From contig OX637802.1 in NCBI GenBank assembly GCA_951802425.1, positions 1,426,001 through 1,490,000 of the forward strand: a stretch of 64,000 bases of DNA, in the 5' to 3' direction. Shown here one piece after another: positions 12,009 through 23,500 of this stretch (position 1 is its first letter; every line of letters begins with the position of its first letter). Below the pieces are notes generated by a model that was not told the DNA's origin, searched no databases, and saw only the letters and a list, made by a program, of their open reading frames with translations. The translations under genes and the position numbers were made by a program. The stretch comes from Clavaria fumosa (taxonomy: Eukaryota > Basidiomycota > Agaricomycetes > Agaricales > Clavariaceae).

Positions 12009-12696
12009 ATGCGAGGCCCACCCACATTCCCTCCGTCTAGCAGCGGGTCACGACTACCAGAGGGTGCCTATACCACATCGGCTCAGTTCACAATTCCGCA
12101 TGCACCTCTCATTCGTTCAGTGCCCCTCCCCCAGGTCGGCGCAAAACAGCATCGTCACGCATCTCGTAAGTGACTACCCACGTGATCGTTCGACCCCAAC
12201 TCTCAACCTACACTCGCAATCGTTTGCAGATCCCGCATTCGCACAGATGCACCCACTATTAGAATTCAGTCCGAGTCCTCAGCTACGTTACAATCTGGTA
12301 GATCCTCTCTGTGGTTCACGTCGTCGAGGCGTGGGCGATTTTCACTTGGCCGATCTCGCTTTTTACCCTTCACTGGATCGGTTGTTCCTCAGAGTGTCGT
12401 CCTTTCCCGCATGGGTGGTGACAGTCACCAATACTGCTGGAGTCACTATCGGGGACGTCTTTGCCTACACTGAATCCTTCTTCCAGTCTGCTCTCTCTCC
12501 GAACGAACTGCATTCCCTTGGACCAGCAGTTGAGCAGGCCGCATTGTACCACGCTCTGTTGCGCCGCAAACGATATCCAGATTCTCCTCCCATCTGCAGA
12601 GGAGACGTTCTAGGCCAGAGAGTGTGGTTCTACGGGCTGTGTCGATCCCCAGACGGCTCCTCCTTTGACATACTTCTCGGTGACATGCCCATCTGA
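12009..12696 (+). CDS. DUF6699-domain protein
   Basis: Two exons. Exon 1 from the ATG at 12009 encodes MRGPPTFPPSSSGSR and a Pro/Ser-rich leader. A GTAAGT...CAG intron (about 12168-12230) joins it to HPAFAQMHPLLEFSPSPQLRYNL. The core then shows PAWVVTVTNTAGVTIGDVF, LSPNELHSLGPAVEQAALYHALLRRK and a C-terminal W(F)-GL block ending LLGDMPI. This order (HPLL...LRYDL, then W-x-VTV...GVT-x-DVL) is the hallmark, as I remember it, of the DUF6699 family, expanded in Agaricomycetes and without known biochemical role. The length of about 205 residues is normal. It has its own TATA box and lies in the spacer of the inverted duplication. Confidence 0.75.
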
Positions 12697-13150
12697 GAAG
12701 CACACCGTCTCTCGGCTTTCCTTTGAGAATCTTTGACATCACACTACTCAATATTGTTATCTCCGAGTGGCCTTGCGTACGAAAGACATGGATCCTGCTC
12801 TCTTGTGATGCCCGTATTATATAGCTGCTACTGAATTCTCCTCCGATTCGAACTTCGTGTTTGCTACTGCTATTTATTTCGGCTCGGAAAGTCTTGAAAT
12901 TTGAATGTTCTCTGATTGCTGTATCATCCTAGTCTCTCTATCCCTCTGCTCAATAAAAAAGACTTCTCTCTGCTTGGAACCTGGCTTGAGAAAACAGTAG
13001 GATAATAAATATGGCAAGTCCGACGTGCATGCCTGGTCGCGTATTCGATCGGCTGTCGGCATGTTTATGTTCAACTCGGCCTCAACTGTTTGACGGTCGG
13101 GTTCCTCAACTTTCTCTATCCCCTTCATCTCAGACGCACATTCCACTATA
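12697..13150. other. Intergenic region, DUF6699 to secreted protein gene
   Basis: 454 bp containing the 3' flank of the DUF6699 gene and the promoter of the next gene, with a pyrimidine-rich stretch before its ATG. No other feature is seen. Confidence 0.4.
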
Positions 13151-14092
13151 ATGTATTCTCTGATAATCCTTGCATTTAGCTTCATCGTATTCGCTAGAGG
13201 TGCTGCCGTCTTCCCAAGCCATGCCTACACCGACGCCCCACTTGCACAATCATTCTATCCAACAACGAACAATGTATCTCACACAATGTCCCCAAGAACG
13301 CATGCGAATCAGACGCAGAAAACTTCATCTCAACAAAACAAGTCGGGCATCGTGCTGAATAGACATGTCACCCCGACCAAACGTGCTGCGGACGCGGGGA
13401 ATACTCCGGCGCCAATAGGTAGTCCTTCCGCGGGAACAACCGTTCACATCCACGATATACGGGACTTTGCTTTGTTATTGCCCCGGAAGGAAAATGGTGC
13501 GTCGGACATATCATTCCGAGGAACCGTCAGGGTCACTCTTAAACATATGCAGAACCTATATCAGATGCGGAAAGCGACGCAGTGGCATTCTGTGTGCCAG
13601 GTTCTGCTGATGAAACCTGTCAGAAATTCATGCCGGCGGGGCTCATCAAGGCTGCGGTGGTAACTGAGTCTTCGGATGGTTCATACATTCAGGTGAAACT
13701 ACGCTCGTCTGCACTCTAGGGCGGTCATGTGCTAACTGATGTCCGATCGTCAGATAACGGGTTGTCTGGACGTTTCGAAGTTTCCTTTCGCCTCAGACGA
13801 TGAGGGCGGCCAATTCGACGTCCGATTCCCAAATGGTGCACAGTGCACCTTTGGTGGCTACGGTGCCAGTTTCATAGAATTGTACGCCACGCGATATCGC
13901 CTCCCTTCTCAGCAGCGGGGTTAACGGTGCTCATTCCCTTTCGCTAGGATCGAACCCAACGCTGAGCGATTCTGCCTCCGCTGCTGCGCCACTCCTAATG
14001 ACCAGACGAGCTGCAACTCGCACCAGGACAAGGCGGGCTGTCCTGGAGCAATTCCTGGCACATATTCTTTCCCTGATGTCACATGTGAATGA
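13151..14092 (+). CDS. Secreted cysteine-rich protein of basidiomycete type
   Basis: It starts MYSLIILAFSFIVFARGAA, a clear signal peptide, followed by a Thr/Asn/Gln-rich spacer. Four exons splice in frame: ...RDFALLLPRKEN | EPISDAESDAVAFCVPGSADETC..KFMPAGLI..SYIQ | ITGCLDVSKFPFASDDEGGQFDVRFPNGAQCTFGGYGASFIEL | IEPNAERFCLRCCATPNDQTSCNSHQDKAGCPGAIPGTYSFPDVTCE. Introns are about 13496-13550, 13694-13752 and 13888-13947. At least ten Cys, including C-x2-CC and C-x5-C-x7-C, suggest a disulphide-stabilised extracellular fold. I recognise it as a family widely found, with unknown function, in secretomes of mushroom-forming fungi. The stop is TGA at 14090-14092. Confidence 0.8.
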
Positions 14093-14724
14093 GCTGGATA
14101 CACTCTGAAATGCGCCCCATCCACGAGAACCCTAAGCAACTTTGGTAATGACACTATGATATGGACACGGACCTCTTTGCATTCAACACAAATATGAATT
14201 TCCTGATCGTAGAAAGTCTGTCCATGAGCAGAGCACGTTTTGTATGTTGATCCCTTTGAGGGTAAGCATCAGGTCAGTGTCGTCGTGGATGAAGAAAAAG
14301 GGCTCGAAAACCGTTTGACGTGAGAAAAAAGTCCTCAATCATTCGGATAGGTGAAGACATGTTATATTCGCAAGGGAACTAAGGAAACGCCCTCAGATGG
14401 ACGATAATGATATGTAGCGACCTCTGGTAAGGAAAGCAGCCTCTACGTCGAGACATCGACTGTCCCAACCGCGAAGAACGGCTAGAGGGCTCTCCAGCTG
14501 AGGCCCCATCGCACAGAATTTCTCTAGGACAAGCGGTAGGCTCCTGCGGGCGGAAAATTGAAAACTTGCAGGGGGACAATAAGCGAGTCCTTGAAATGAG
14601 TTAAGGAAAGCCATCCTTCCGCGCATCGAAACTAAAGTGAGGTGCTTTAGGGCCGGTCGACAATCACGTGAACTGCCACTTCAACACGACACTGCACTGC
14701 TACTACCAGTATACTGACTGAACG
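14093..14724. other. Intergenic region, no feature recognised
   Basis: 632 bp between a 3' end and the PRKRIP1 promoter. The short ORFs on both strands have no coding-like pattern or recognisable domain; I see no repeats or RNA gene. Confidence 0.4.
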
Positions 14725-15479
14725 ATGAGTACAACCACCGCGTCTGGACCTTCCACCTCTGTGCCGAGCAACCGCCATGCGCTTACTCCCACTGAGCGTC
14801 AGAAACTCCAGCTCGAGAAGCTCATGAAGGATCCCGCGAAGGCAGCCTACGTCCCAGCACCGCCGCAGCCTAAGGCGATTCGTCCGGCAAGAGAAATGAT
14901 GAAGAACGTGCAGGGCAGCAGCGCCGGAGCAGGCAGCGGCGAATTCCATGTGTACAAGGCGAGCAGACGGAGGGAGTATGAGAGGTTGAAGTTGATGGAT
15001 GAGGCCGTGCAGAAGGTGCGCACGCTCTTTCCCGTCGTGCTTCGGCCCTAGCCTTGTTCATTACTCTGATGTGAACTTGTCTTAATCTACAGGAGGCAGA
15101 GGCAGCCGAGTTTGAGAGGAGACGTAGAGAGGCTGACCTGTTGGCCGAAGCTAAAACAGCCAAAAATCGTGCCAAGCGGCAAAAGAAGAAGGAACGAACC
15201 AAAAGCAAAATAACGACCAAGGACTCCAGTAAAGACGAAGGTCAACTTGTAGACGACTTACCATCACAATCCCCGGCGAAGAAGCGGCGACTTGTCAGCG
15301 GCAAGGGTCTAGTATTCAAAAAACCTGGTGCTGAAAGTGATGACGAGGAAGAAGAGACTGAGCTACAAAGGGATGACGAGGAAAATACGGAGGAAAGGCC
15401 TTCTGACTCGGTTTCGGGCGTACCAAATAATATACCAGCTGTCGTGGAACCAAGAATCATAATACACGAGGATGATTAA
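14725..15479 (+). CDS. PRKRIP1: PRKRIP1-family (DUF1168) splicing-associated protein
   Basis: Two exons split by one intron (about 15018-15092). Exon 1 encodes LTPTERQKLQLEKLMKDPAKAAYVP, RPAREMMKNVQGSSAGAGSGEFHVYKASRRREYERLKLMDE, and exon 2 EAEAAEFERRRREADLLAEAKTAKNRAKRQKKKERTK, then an acidic tail (ESDDEEEETELQRDDEE). The GSGEFHVYK-x-RRREYER block, the NRAKRQKKK motif and the acidic C-terminus are diagnostic of PRKRIP1/DUF1168, a nuclear protein seen in catalytic spliceosomes, where its long helix bridges U2 snRNP and the U6 region. At about 220 residues it is near family length. The downstream coiled-coil gene converges on it. Confidence 0.85.
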
Positions 15480-15607
15480 GGGATGTGGGAGATCCTTTTG
15501 TCATTTACATGCGCGCCACTGGCTCCTTTCAAGAACTCAAAACACCCAAGATTTATTCACAAATTCGAGGACAAAATATCACATTAAGATGCTACTCTTC
15601 CCTCGCC

Positions 15608-17443
15608 TCACTCATCTGTAGCGAAGATGTTCGATGACCTCCGACTTCTAGGTGCAGGCGACGAGTGTGACACCTGCGAAGGAATCAACAGAGCATTCAA
15701 CGTATCACCGCGGGACATACCTTGGTGTTAAATTCAGCCAGGCTCGCCATCTGTACCTGCTTCAACCTGTTAAAAGTCTCTTTCAGGTTCTGAATCGTGT
15801 CCTCGTCAACCTCCTTCGCGGCTTCGGCCTCGACCATGCGTTCCGTGGTCTCCGTCAATGCCTCTTCCAGATCATGGATGCGTTGCCTTTCCAGCTCGAG
15901 CTCGTTCCGAAGTCTGACCGTCTCTGATGACAACTTCGATCTTGCATCTGCTTCTGCGCGTTCGGCTCGGGACAAGTCTGCCTTCAGAGACGCCAATTCG
16001 TTCCGCATTGCGTCCAAAGATGCCTCTGCAGAAGCTAATGAGGACTCCAACGAGGCCCGCTCCGCGAGTGAGGTGCTTAGTCGTCGAGATAGACCCTCGT
16101 TGTCCCTATTCAACGAACTGATGTCTTCACGCAGAGAAGTAAGTTGATCGTTGAACTCGATGAGCCTATTTTGACTCGAAATAGCGGCTTCCGTCTGCAC
16201 AGACAAGGATGATTCCCTTTCTTTCAATCGCGTCTCAAGCTCAAGAATGCGAGCATCTCGTTGAGATACATTTGACACCAAGGCAGATAATCTGTCTTGA
16301 GATTCATCGGCTGCCCTCTTCAGCTCATCGTATGCTGAGTTGCGAGTAGCAAGAAGTTTTTCGAGAGCAGATATTTTGTTACCATAAGCGCCGCGAAATT
16401 CGGCGCTTGCGGCAGGGGTCAAAGATGGCTGAGCGTTGTTAAACCCGATGGGAGACCCAGGGGAGCCACGGTCGACGTCGTGCGATGCGCCGTCTGCATA
16501 AAAATCGCTATGTGGATTATCAGGCACTTGATTAGCAGCATCTGGAGGGATTCGTGTGGCATCTTCGATCGGCCGAGTGATAGGCACATCAATAGACGTC
16601 CCAGGCGTCAAGGGTAATGAGACTTCATTGTCGCTGCCGACGTGTTCAGCACATGATCAAGAGGCAGAGAGAAGAGAATTTACACATCGGACGACGGAGA
16701 TGAGGATCTGTTCGTTTGGCCGCCATTGGCAAGGCGCTCTGTGTCCGCAGTAGCTGAGGGATGTCCCTGCTGTCTTCGAAGGACATCGAGTTCTGCCTCA
16801 CGCTGCTTGAGCTTTTTCTCGATCTCAGCCATCCTCCGCATCGCTGCAGCCATACTCTGACGCCTGAACATTTTCAGCTCAACCAGAAGCTGAAAAACAT
16901 AACCGTCAGAAAAATGGGTGAGATGCTCCTGATCGTACGAACTTCAGGTTTTGTCATTTTACTGGGGGACTTATCGCTAAAACCAACTGCAGGCGACCGG
17001 CGACGACGGGTCTGCTTCTTTCTTGGTGTTGGAGAAGCATGCTGGAATGACGACTCGTCTTCCTGATAGCCACGCTTCCGGCCTGAACTTGCGACCCGGG
17101 TCCCCTCCCCATTGGGTGTGGCGATGCGGTGATCGGTGTAATGGACATTACGTCGCGTGGCAGCGATGCTATAGGAGATACCAATATGTGTTCGACAGAT
17201 CGACGGAGCGGTAAAGGCGAACATACGCATTTTTTCCAGCGGGCGTCAAGCTGATGCTACCGCTGTGTTCTGCGGGCTCGAAGATGCCTTCATCTTCCTA
17301 CAGGAGCGCGTCTGAGCCACGGCTCTGTTTCGGGTAGATCAGGAGACGCACCAATTTATGTATGGCTCTTTTAACCCAAGTCGACCATTGCGGGCCAAGT
17401 GATTCTTCTCAAGCCTGAGCAAATCTCCTGACTGTGCGTCCAT
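15608..17443 (-). CDS. Coiled-coil protein with basic nuclear-type N-terminal region
   Basis: Read on the minus strand, exons appear to encode MDAQSGDLLRLEKNHLAR (possible start 17443), EDEGIFEPAEHSGSISLTPAGKNA, a basic region SSGRKRGYQEDESSF..PTPRKKQTRRRRSPA, then LLVELKMFRRQSMAAAMRRMAEIEKKLKQREAELDVLRRQ, a linker, and a long heptad coiled coil (about 16380-15700: LEKLLATRNSAYDELKRAADE ... LEEALTETTERMVEAEAAKE). A last short exon after the intron at about 15655-15700 ends SSPAPRSRRSSNIFATDE. The LLVELKMFRRQ block preceding a coiled coil feels conserved, but I cannot name the family. The first two exon junctions are tentative; the donor after PYINW is weak. It converges with PRKRIP1. Confidence 0.55.
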
Positions 17444-18231
17444 AAAAACGTCACCCCACAGATCGCTATAGAAAGAGAGAGACTAACCTTGAGCCCGTAA
17501 AGTGGCAAGATGGATAGCGTGACGCCTGTGCTCTCTCTAGATCACAAATTTAGATTGAATAGTTAGACAGATCAGTCTACTCACCTGAGCTTGAGAAAAC
17601 GCTTCCAAAACTCCTGGCAAAGAGAAAGCAATATGTAAAAATTAAACAGTGCTCCAGACATGAATGGGGAATGATGTTTACTCTCTGCATATGTGTGTTT
17701 GGATTTAACGGGCTTTTTCTTTGACTTTAGCGAGACCATATTGTTTGCTTGAAGGGGATAGAAAGGCAAGAAGCGCGAGGGCGCTGGGTTTTTTTATAGG
17801 GGGATTTAGTTGGAGCTGTTTCGTCATTTGTTGAGTGGCTGTGTCGTTGAATCGACTTGAGTCAGACCCGATCCTCATATGGACACCCGCATCCTATCAA
17901 GGTTTGAGGCGGGCGGATCTGGCTATTATCGCGTTTCAGAGCCTCCGGAAGCCTGGAAATATGCTGCAATTCGAGGGTGTCGTCGCTGTGAGCGGAGTGG
18001 CAAAGCGCAGTCGCGATGAACACGCGACGTCGCATATGTCTGGTTTCGACTGCGCATACACGGGCTAGCGATTGGTGCAGCAAATGCAGATCTGCCATGC
18101 GCTCGTCGACAGTGGACCCGTGCGTTGTTGCTTGCCTGCGACGACGGTGAGGCCACAGAGGAAGAAAGCGTGACATTGATCGATATTTGACGCCTTTTAC
18201 CATTTTGGGACATTGAACTTCAGCGTCAGCG
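17444..18231. other. Region between divergent coiled-coil and RMT2 genes, with an unassigned short ORF
   Basis: The minus-strand frame 17739-17581 encodes about 52 residues (MVSLKSKKKPVK...) with one hydrophobic stretch (FMSGALFNFYILLSLCQEF) and ends at a GTGAGT donor-like site. It could be a small membrane protein or a 5' exon of the coiled-coil gene, but the reading frames did not join cleanly. The rest looks like promoter sequence. Confidence 0.3.
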
Positions 18232-19778
18232 ATGAGCGACCTAGACGATGCGTCGCTAAGCGATGAAGTGATGGCCGACGCTATAGACGACGACGACGAA
18301 GAGCTTCTTGAGAGTCTTGGCTTGCAGCTTATCCAATCCGTCCTCTGTCGCCAGCCTATTCCCGTTGTTGAAGATCTCCTACTCGCTGGTGCTCCCATAT
18401 GGTACCAAGACGATCAGGAGGGGATGAGCGCGCTTCACGCCGCTGCATATGTGGAGAACGAGCAAATTTTGGAGCTTCTTTTGGAGAATGGCGCCCTCTG
18501 GAACGCAGGTATGCGGCGCAGATCGTTCACACTCATGCAATCGGATATGTGCACACGCTGACATCAGGCACGGTGTTAGTGGACAATCTCGGGAACACTG
18601 CTGCCGACGTCGCTCTTTCTTTGAACAACGAGCCGTGTTACACCCTTATCCGCGACGCCGGGATTCGAGCAGGTTCCTGTTCTTCCTTGTTCTCTCCATC
18701 GACTTTTGTTAAGTGGTAAACGCAGAGCTCCTACTCGCACTCCTTGCCGCCCAATCTACTACACCATCTCCCTCTGACATCGTGCTCAAATTGACTGGCT
18801 CTACCGCCGCGGAGTCTACGGAGGCCTTTCTTTCATCCCATCTACGTTTCACGCAGGATCCCGCGGGGCAAGAAGTCTGCATGCTCGACCTTGGTGACGG
18901 CGACGAGGTCGGCGTCATGATGGGCTGGGAATGCGGAATCAGTGAGTTGCTTTCTTCCATCCTTGATTCCGCCTTTCGTATCATCCCGACCGATATGAAG
19001 TAACTTCTACGCGACGAAGTGCAGGAGACCGTCAAAAGGTTGTGTGCAAATCACATCAATACGTCCCAGGGGCTCCGGATCTTGAACATCGGCTTTGGTC
19101 TGGGTATTGTACGTTAAAATGTCCTTACATTGACATCTCAGCCGCCACAATGAAAATCAGATTGATAGCCTCTTCCAATCCTACTCCCCTGCGCTTCACG
19201 TCATTGTCGAGCCCCACCGCGACGTCCTCGATCGCATGAGGATCCACGGCTGGCACCTCAAGCCCGGCGTCAAGATTCTCGCGGGAAAATGGCAGGAATA
19301 TGTCGGCACGGAGCTCCTTCAGCCCTCCGACGGCGGGTTTGATGTGGTGTACACTGACACGTTCGCAGAGGATTACAATGGTGTGTTGTCTCCCTCTCTT
19401 TTTGCGCAGCTCCTCCTGACGACAAGGTCTCTTCGAAACTAATAGCCCTGCGCACGTTTTTTGGGTACCTTCCAACGCTCCTTAAAGGCCCAGAGTCTCG
19501 TTTCAGCTTCTTTAACGGTCTCGGAGCCACCAGTCCGTCGTGCTCCTGCCATCTGTACTTTTCCCGACCATGACAAGGCTGATGTTCTCCTCGCCACAGA
19601 TCCACTCTTCTACGATGTGTACACACACCTCGCAGAGCTACATCTTGCCCAGGTTGGGATGCACGTCGAATGGAGCGACGTGGATGTCGGCGAGGAAGGG
19701 GACGGAGATCGATGGCAAGGAAGTAGGCAGTACTTCAAGCTGCCGTTGTATAGGCTGCCAGTGGGAATGTTAAGCTGA
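18232..19778 (+). CDS. RMT2: Protein-arginine N5-methyltransferase RMT2 (ankyrin repeats plus methyltransferase)
   Basis: The N-terminus is acidic (MSDLDDASLSDEVMADAIDDDDEELLE) and leads into ankyrin-like repeats (GMSALHAAAYVENEQILELLLENGA, DNLGNTAADVALSLNNEPCYTLI). The methyltransferase part follows: EVGVMMGWECGI, ICANHINTSQGLRILNIGFGLGI (SAM motif I), HVIVEPHRDVLDRMR (acidic loop), FDVVYTDTFAEDY and FYDVYTHLAELHLAQVGMHVEWSDV. This is the standard architecture of fungal Rmt2, which methylates the delta nitrogen of an arginine in ribosomal protein Rpl12. Short introns at about 18509, 18671, 18941, 19108, 19379 and 19530 all splice in frame. The stop after LPLYRLPVGMLS is at the expected position. 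It is the innermost spacer gene next to the right arm. Confidence 0.9.
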
Positions 19779-20128
19779 ATGTACGTCTCACTGCATTTCA
19801 ATTGTGAAACTTTTGATGCGGTGCAATTGAATAGAGTGGCTCCGCTGTTCTCCAGGCCGCAATAAAAAGCCACACAGTAGTCATCGTATATCGTCAATAA
19901 TTTATTATAAGGACTGCGGCATCATGTAACGTGGACAATGAAGAAACAGGAGTTTCAAGTCCACAAAATCTTCTAGACGCGCTCGCAACTAATCTTCACT
20001 CCCACGGCTGTGCCATCACCACCCCAAATTGTGCTTTCCCACAACCAAGGTACAAAGTTCTCTATAATCACAGCCCCGCCGTATCAGGATGGTCAGTTTC
20101 CCTTATTCGCTCACTTCCATCTGCACGT
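19779..20128. other. RMT2 3' flank up to the inner edge of the right duplication arm
   Basis: 350 bp with A/T-rich, polyadenylation-like sequence around 19860-19910 (AATAAAA, TTTATTATAA). Short open frames exist on both strands, but none was supported by a clean start, splice sites or a recognisable family. Confidence 0.35.
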
Positions 20129-20460
20129 ATGGCCCCCTCACGAAGACTGCAGTCATCTTGAACCCTTCATCTGATGCTCAACCATCCATCTTTAGGGCTG
20201 TTGATCAACTGAAAGCATGGCACGGTTCGCGCGGCAAGTACTTCTCTCGTTCCCTTGCTTGCAAGGGTTCTGGGCATAATTGAAGCCAATTTCATTCCAC
20301 CCGTGTTCACCCGGATGATTGATGATCCCGTGTTCGGGGGATACAATTCCTCTTCTGATCCTTAGCCTTCTTTCGGACGGTCAGCAGGACGAGGCTGCAC
20401 ACAAGGAACACTTCCGGCTTTCCTGGTCTCCCGCTTGCCGCCGATGGTCTCCTCGCGCAT
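20129..20460 (+). pseudogene. Decayed HAD phosphatase copy (right arm)
   Basis: The stretch aligns by eye with the 5' half of the HAD gene at 10358-11318. An ATG at 20129 matches its start, followed by a frameshifted exon 1 and an intron-like stretch. CATCTTTAGGGCTGTTGATC matches the intron end plus the LLIDSE exon. Near 20305-20345, CACCCG...GTGTTCGGGGGATACA matches the exon-3 end (AACCTCGTTCAGGGGATACA), and TCTTCTGATCCTTAGCCTT with the following 100 bp matches the next intron and exon start. The DVDG/DSE catalytic motif is destroyed, and everything after the cap start is absent. The copy is inverted relative to the intact gene and abuts the 3' end of GATA gene B, mirroring the left-arm order. 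Confidence 0.7.
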
Positions 20461-20512
20461 ATAGAAATCCCCATCATTCCAGATTGTTTGTCCAGAAGTC
20501 AATTAGTACTGC

Positions 20513-23500
20513 TTAGAGAAATACTACCATTTCAAGTGCCAAAAGATCGAACAAGGACGAACGTAATCGATACAGCAAGGTTGCGAAGTTCACATGATGA
20601 TGCGTGCGGAGTAAGGCACGTACGAAGCAAGGCAGATGGAATAGGAGGAGAGCATAGTGAGACCGAGGTGATTGCAAATCACGATGGCGATGTACCGGAC
20701 ACCACAGGAGAAACCCACGAGGAGCGGAACTAGAAAGAGGGTGCAGACAGAGTAACATCAATTGCAGATGAGCAATCTGGAAGGTAAACGAACTAGAATG
20801 CTCGGACCGTCAGACCAAAAGAAGGAACATACACTGAAGAATCAAACCTACAAGGAGCCAGACTGCGGTCCAGCTTCGCCGACGCCATCCCTATGACATC
20901 CACGGGCAGGTAGTTCCAAATGAGCTTCGCCTTGGACCGTTGAAAGAGTTTGGCCCTTTTTTCCGCCATATTCCTCCGCGTAATAGCATTATGCTGAGAA
21001 GCAACTGAGTTAATGCCAGAAAACCTGAATCACGATGGGAGAGGAACACAAACCTGCGCCCGTTGCTCGTCGCTTAGTAGATGGCATGAAAAGTACAGCT
21101 TATATTCGACGTATCCAACGGTCTGAGCGTTGAGGAGCTGATCTAGAGTAAGCAGTCGAGAACGTGTTGACTGGATGTATGGCAACGCATTTTCCCAGGA
21201 GAACAACTTGTCAAGCGCTTTTTTAGCCGCAGATACCAAGCTGTCGAAGGACGGTTGCACGTGTGACGAGCAAGGGAAAGAACAAAGATGAGGGACATCA
21301 TCGACGTGTATCTGTCAAGAATACTATTATTCATTGAGTGTATAGAGGAAAGGGTGGATGTTAATCACCTTCTGAAGTGAAAGCCGACACAGAATGATAG
21401 TCTCTCGCATGTATTCCTTGTTCGCCTCAAGGAAATCAAGTTGTGCTGTGGTATCACGCATTTTCGCCGCTTCATCCAAACACTTGAAATGATATCAGAA
21501 TTTAAACGAGGGCCAGACACGATGACAATAGATTACCGCAATAAACCACTCCTGACAACTTCGGATGCATGCATTACGCAACGTCTGTATCAAATCCGAG
21601 AATCAATCACAAGAAGAGCAGGCAGTCGGTACATAGACTTACGGGTTCTAGACTCCCACGAGCCTCAGGTGTTACATGCTTCAGTAGCATCATCGTTTGA
21701 TGGACACTCCGGAAATTGTGAACAGGGCTGCCCGAAATGATCTTTGGCGTGGTCTGTGAACCTGAGCTTGTGGAGATGGTCAACAAGGGGAGCCAAAATT
21801 GGGATCGAGTCAAAGTCACCTCGTCTCGACAGTGTGAAACGATCTTCTCAAGTATCGGAACGTGGCTGAACCTGAATGGTGTCGTCCAACTGCCACGCGG
21901 CTTAGATCCCATATCGCCGACATGGCCCTCGACGATTCGATGTGCTTCACCAGCAACTGTCCGTCCAACCAGTCATCAAGCTGGTCAAGCTGGTTCGGGG
22001 AGTCGGTAGTTGGCACACCGACGAAGTCGAAAATGAGATCATTTTGCGCAGCTTGGGACGCCGAAATCGATGAGGAGTACGCGGACGGGCTAGGTACAAC
22101 ATCATACTGTTGCTGCAGCACAGCAAATGCTGTCACTTTCCAGGTCTCTCCCGCGCAGTCGTATACGAACGTTTCCGTGGCCACGTAGACACTCGAGCCC
22201 TGTTGTAGCGCAGCAAAGTGCACATCGATTGTACGGCGATGGAAGTGGGATAACCAATGCTGAGGCCCTATAGTGAGACCATCCAAGAGCGAGTAGTCGG
22301 TGACGAAAAAGGGCTGGCACAGACATGCTGAGCACTAGACAGCCGGCGTCAGCAACTCATGACGAGGAAAAAAGCGCCGAAACACAACACAAAAGTATCA
22401 GACGATGACGAGAGACCTGCAGTCCACTAACTCGACATTGGATAGCACCTGTGTGACGGTCTTCAGCTTAAGTTGCGGCCCACAGCGACATTGAATTACC
22501 TCCATCACTCATATTGTGAGGCACAACCATTTGACTGCCAAATAGCCCGGTAGTGACATCATGGAGCAAGGAATTGGATGTTGGTGCTGCGAGAGGGGGG
22601 CTCCGTGGCGTGCGCTCGATCATGAATCGCTGACACGTCGGTGTATACCCATGACTCGACGAGAAAGTCACGCCTGCGTCACTGGATGCTTGAATCGCAG
22701 GCGGGGTCGTTTCGTCGGGTTGGTCCGTTGGGTCACCAAAGACGGATTCTGCGGGGAACAGAGCTGCCGTCTCCAATGCAAACAACCTTAGCACCTCGAA
22801 TCTGAGAAACAGATAAGATCACTTACTTGATTGGAATAGACCGAATGTCCTTGGGGCGTGCCAGAGGAGAGGTCGACAATGGCTTCGAGTCGACTCGGGT
22901 CCGTCAAGATTTCCTAATTGAATGCCACCATGTATTAGCATGTGCGTACACGGGCAAGACACAAAGCACACACTTCGCCAATGCTGGAAAGACTGCTTTC
23001 CCCTTGATTGCATCCGATATCTGATCGTTCGCCAGCCTGGTATACTGACGGCTCAGGCTCGATAATATTATCGTGGCTCCTATGTTCAGTAACGGGCAGC
23101 AAGGATGTATCCGCGCTTCCAAAGAGCAGCCCAGTGCAGGCAGATGAGTAGCCGATAGACTCCGATCTCTTCTTGACACGGAGTCAGCAACTTATGACGA
23201 GGAGAGAAACGCCAAAATGAAACACGAAAAGGTCGGACAAAGACGAGAGATCAGCAGTCGACTAACACGGCATTGAGGCACAACCACTTGACGGCCAAAT
23301 TGGTTGAGCCCAGCAGCGACATCTTGGGGTGAATAGAAATCAGATGCTGGTGCTGTGGGAGCATAATTCTGTAGCGTGTGCTCGATCATGACCCGTGGAA
23401 ACGTCTGCACATTCCCGTGACTTGACGAGAGAGTTAAGCCTGTATGACTGGGTGCTTGGATCGCAGACAGATACGTTTCATCGATTCTTGGGAGTTGTGT

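Noticed and set aside
15797..16147. Long plus-strand ORF opposite the coiled-coil gene
   Set aside because: Mirror of Glu/Ser/Leu-rich coding sequence; the minus strand has heptads and splice-consistent exons.
17862..18398. Minus-strand ORF across the RMT2 start
   Set aside because: Ser/Arg-rich shadow of the acidic RMT2 N-terminus with no family features.
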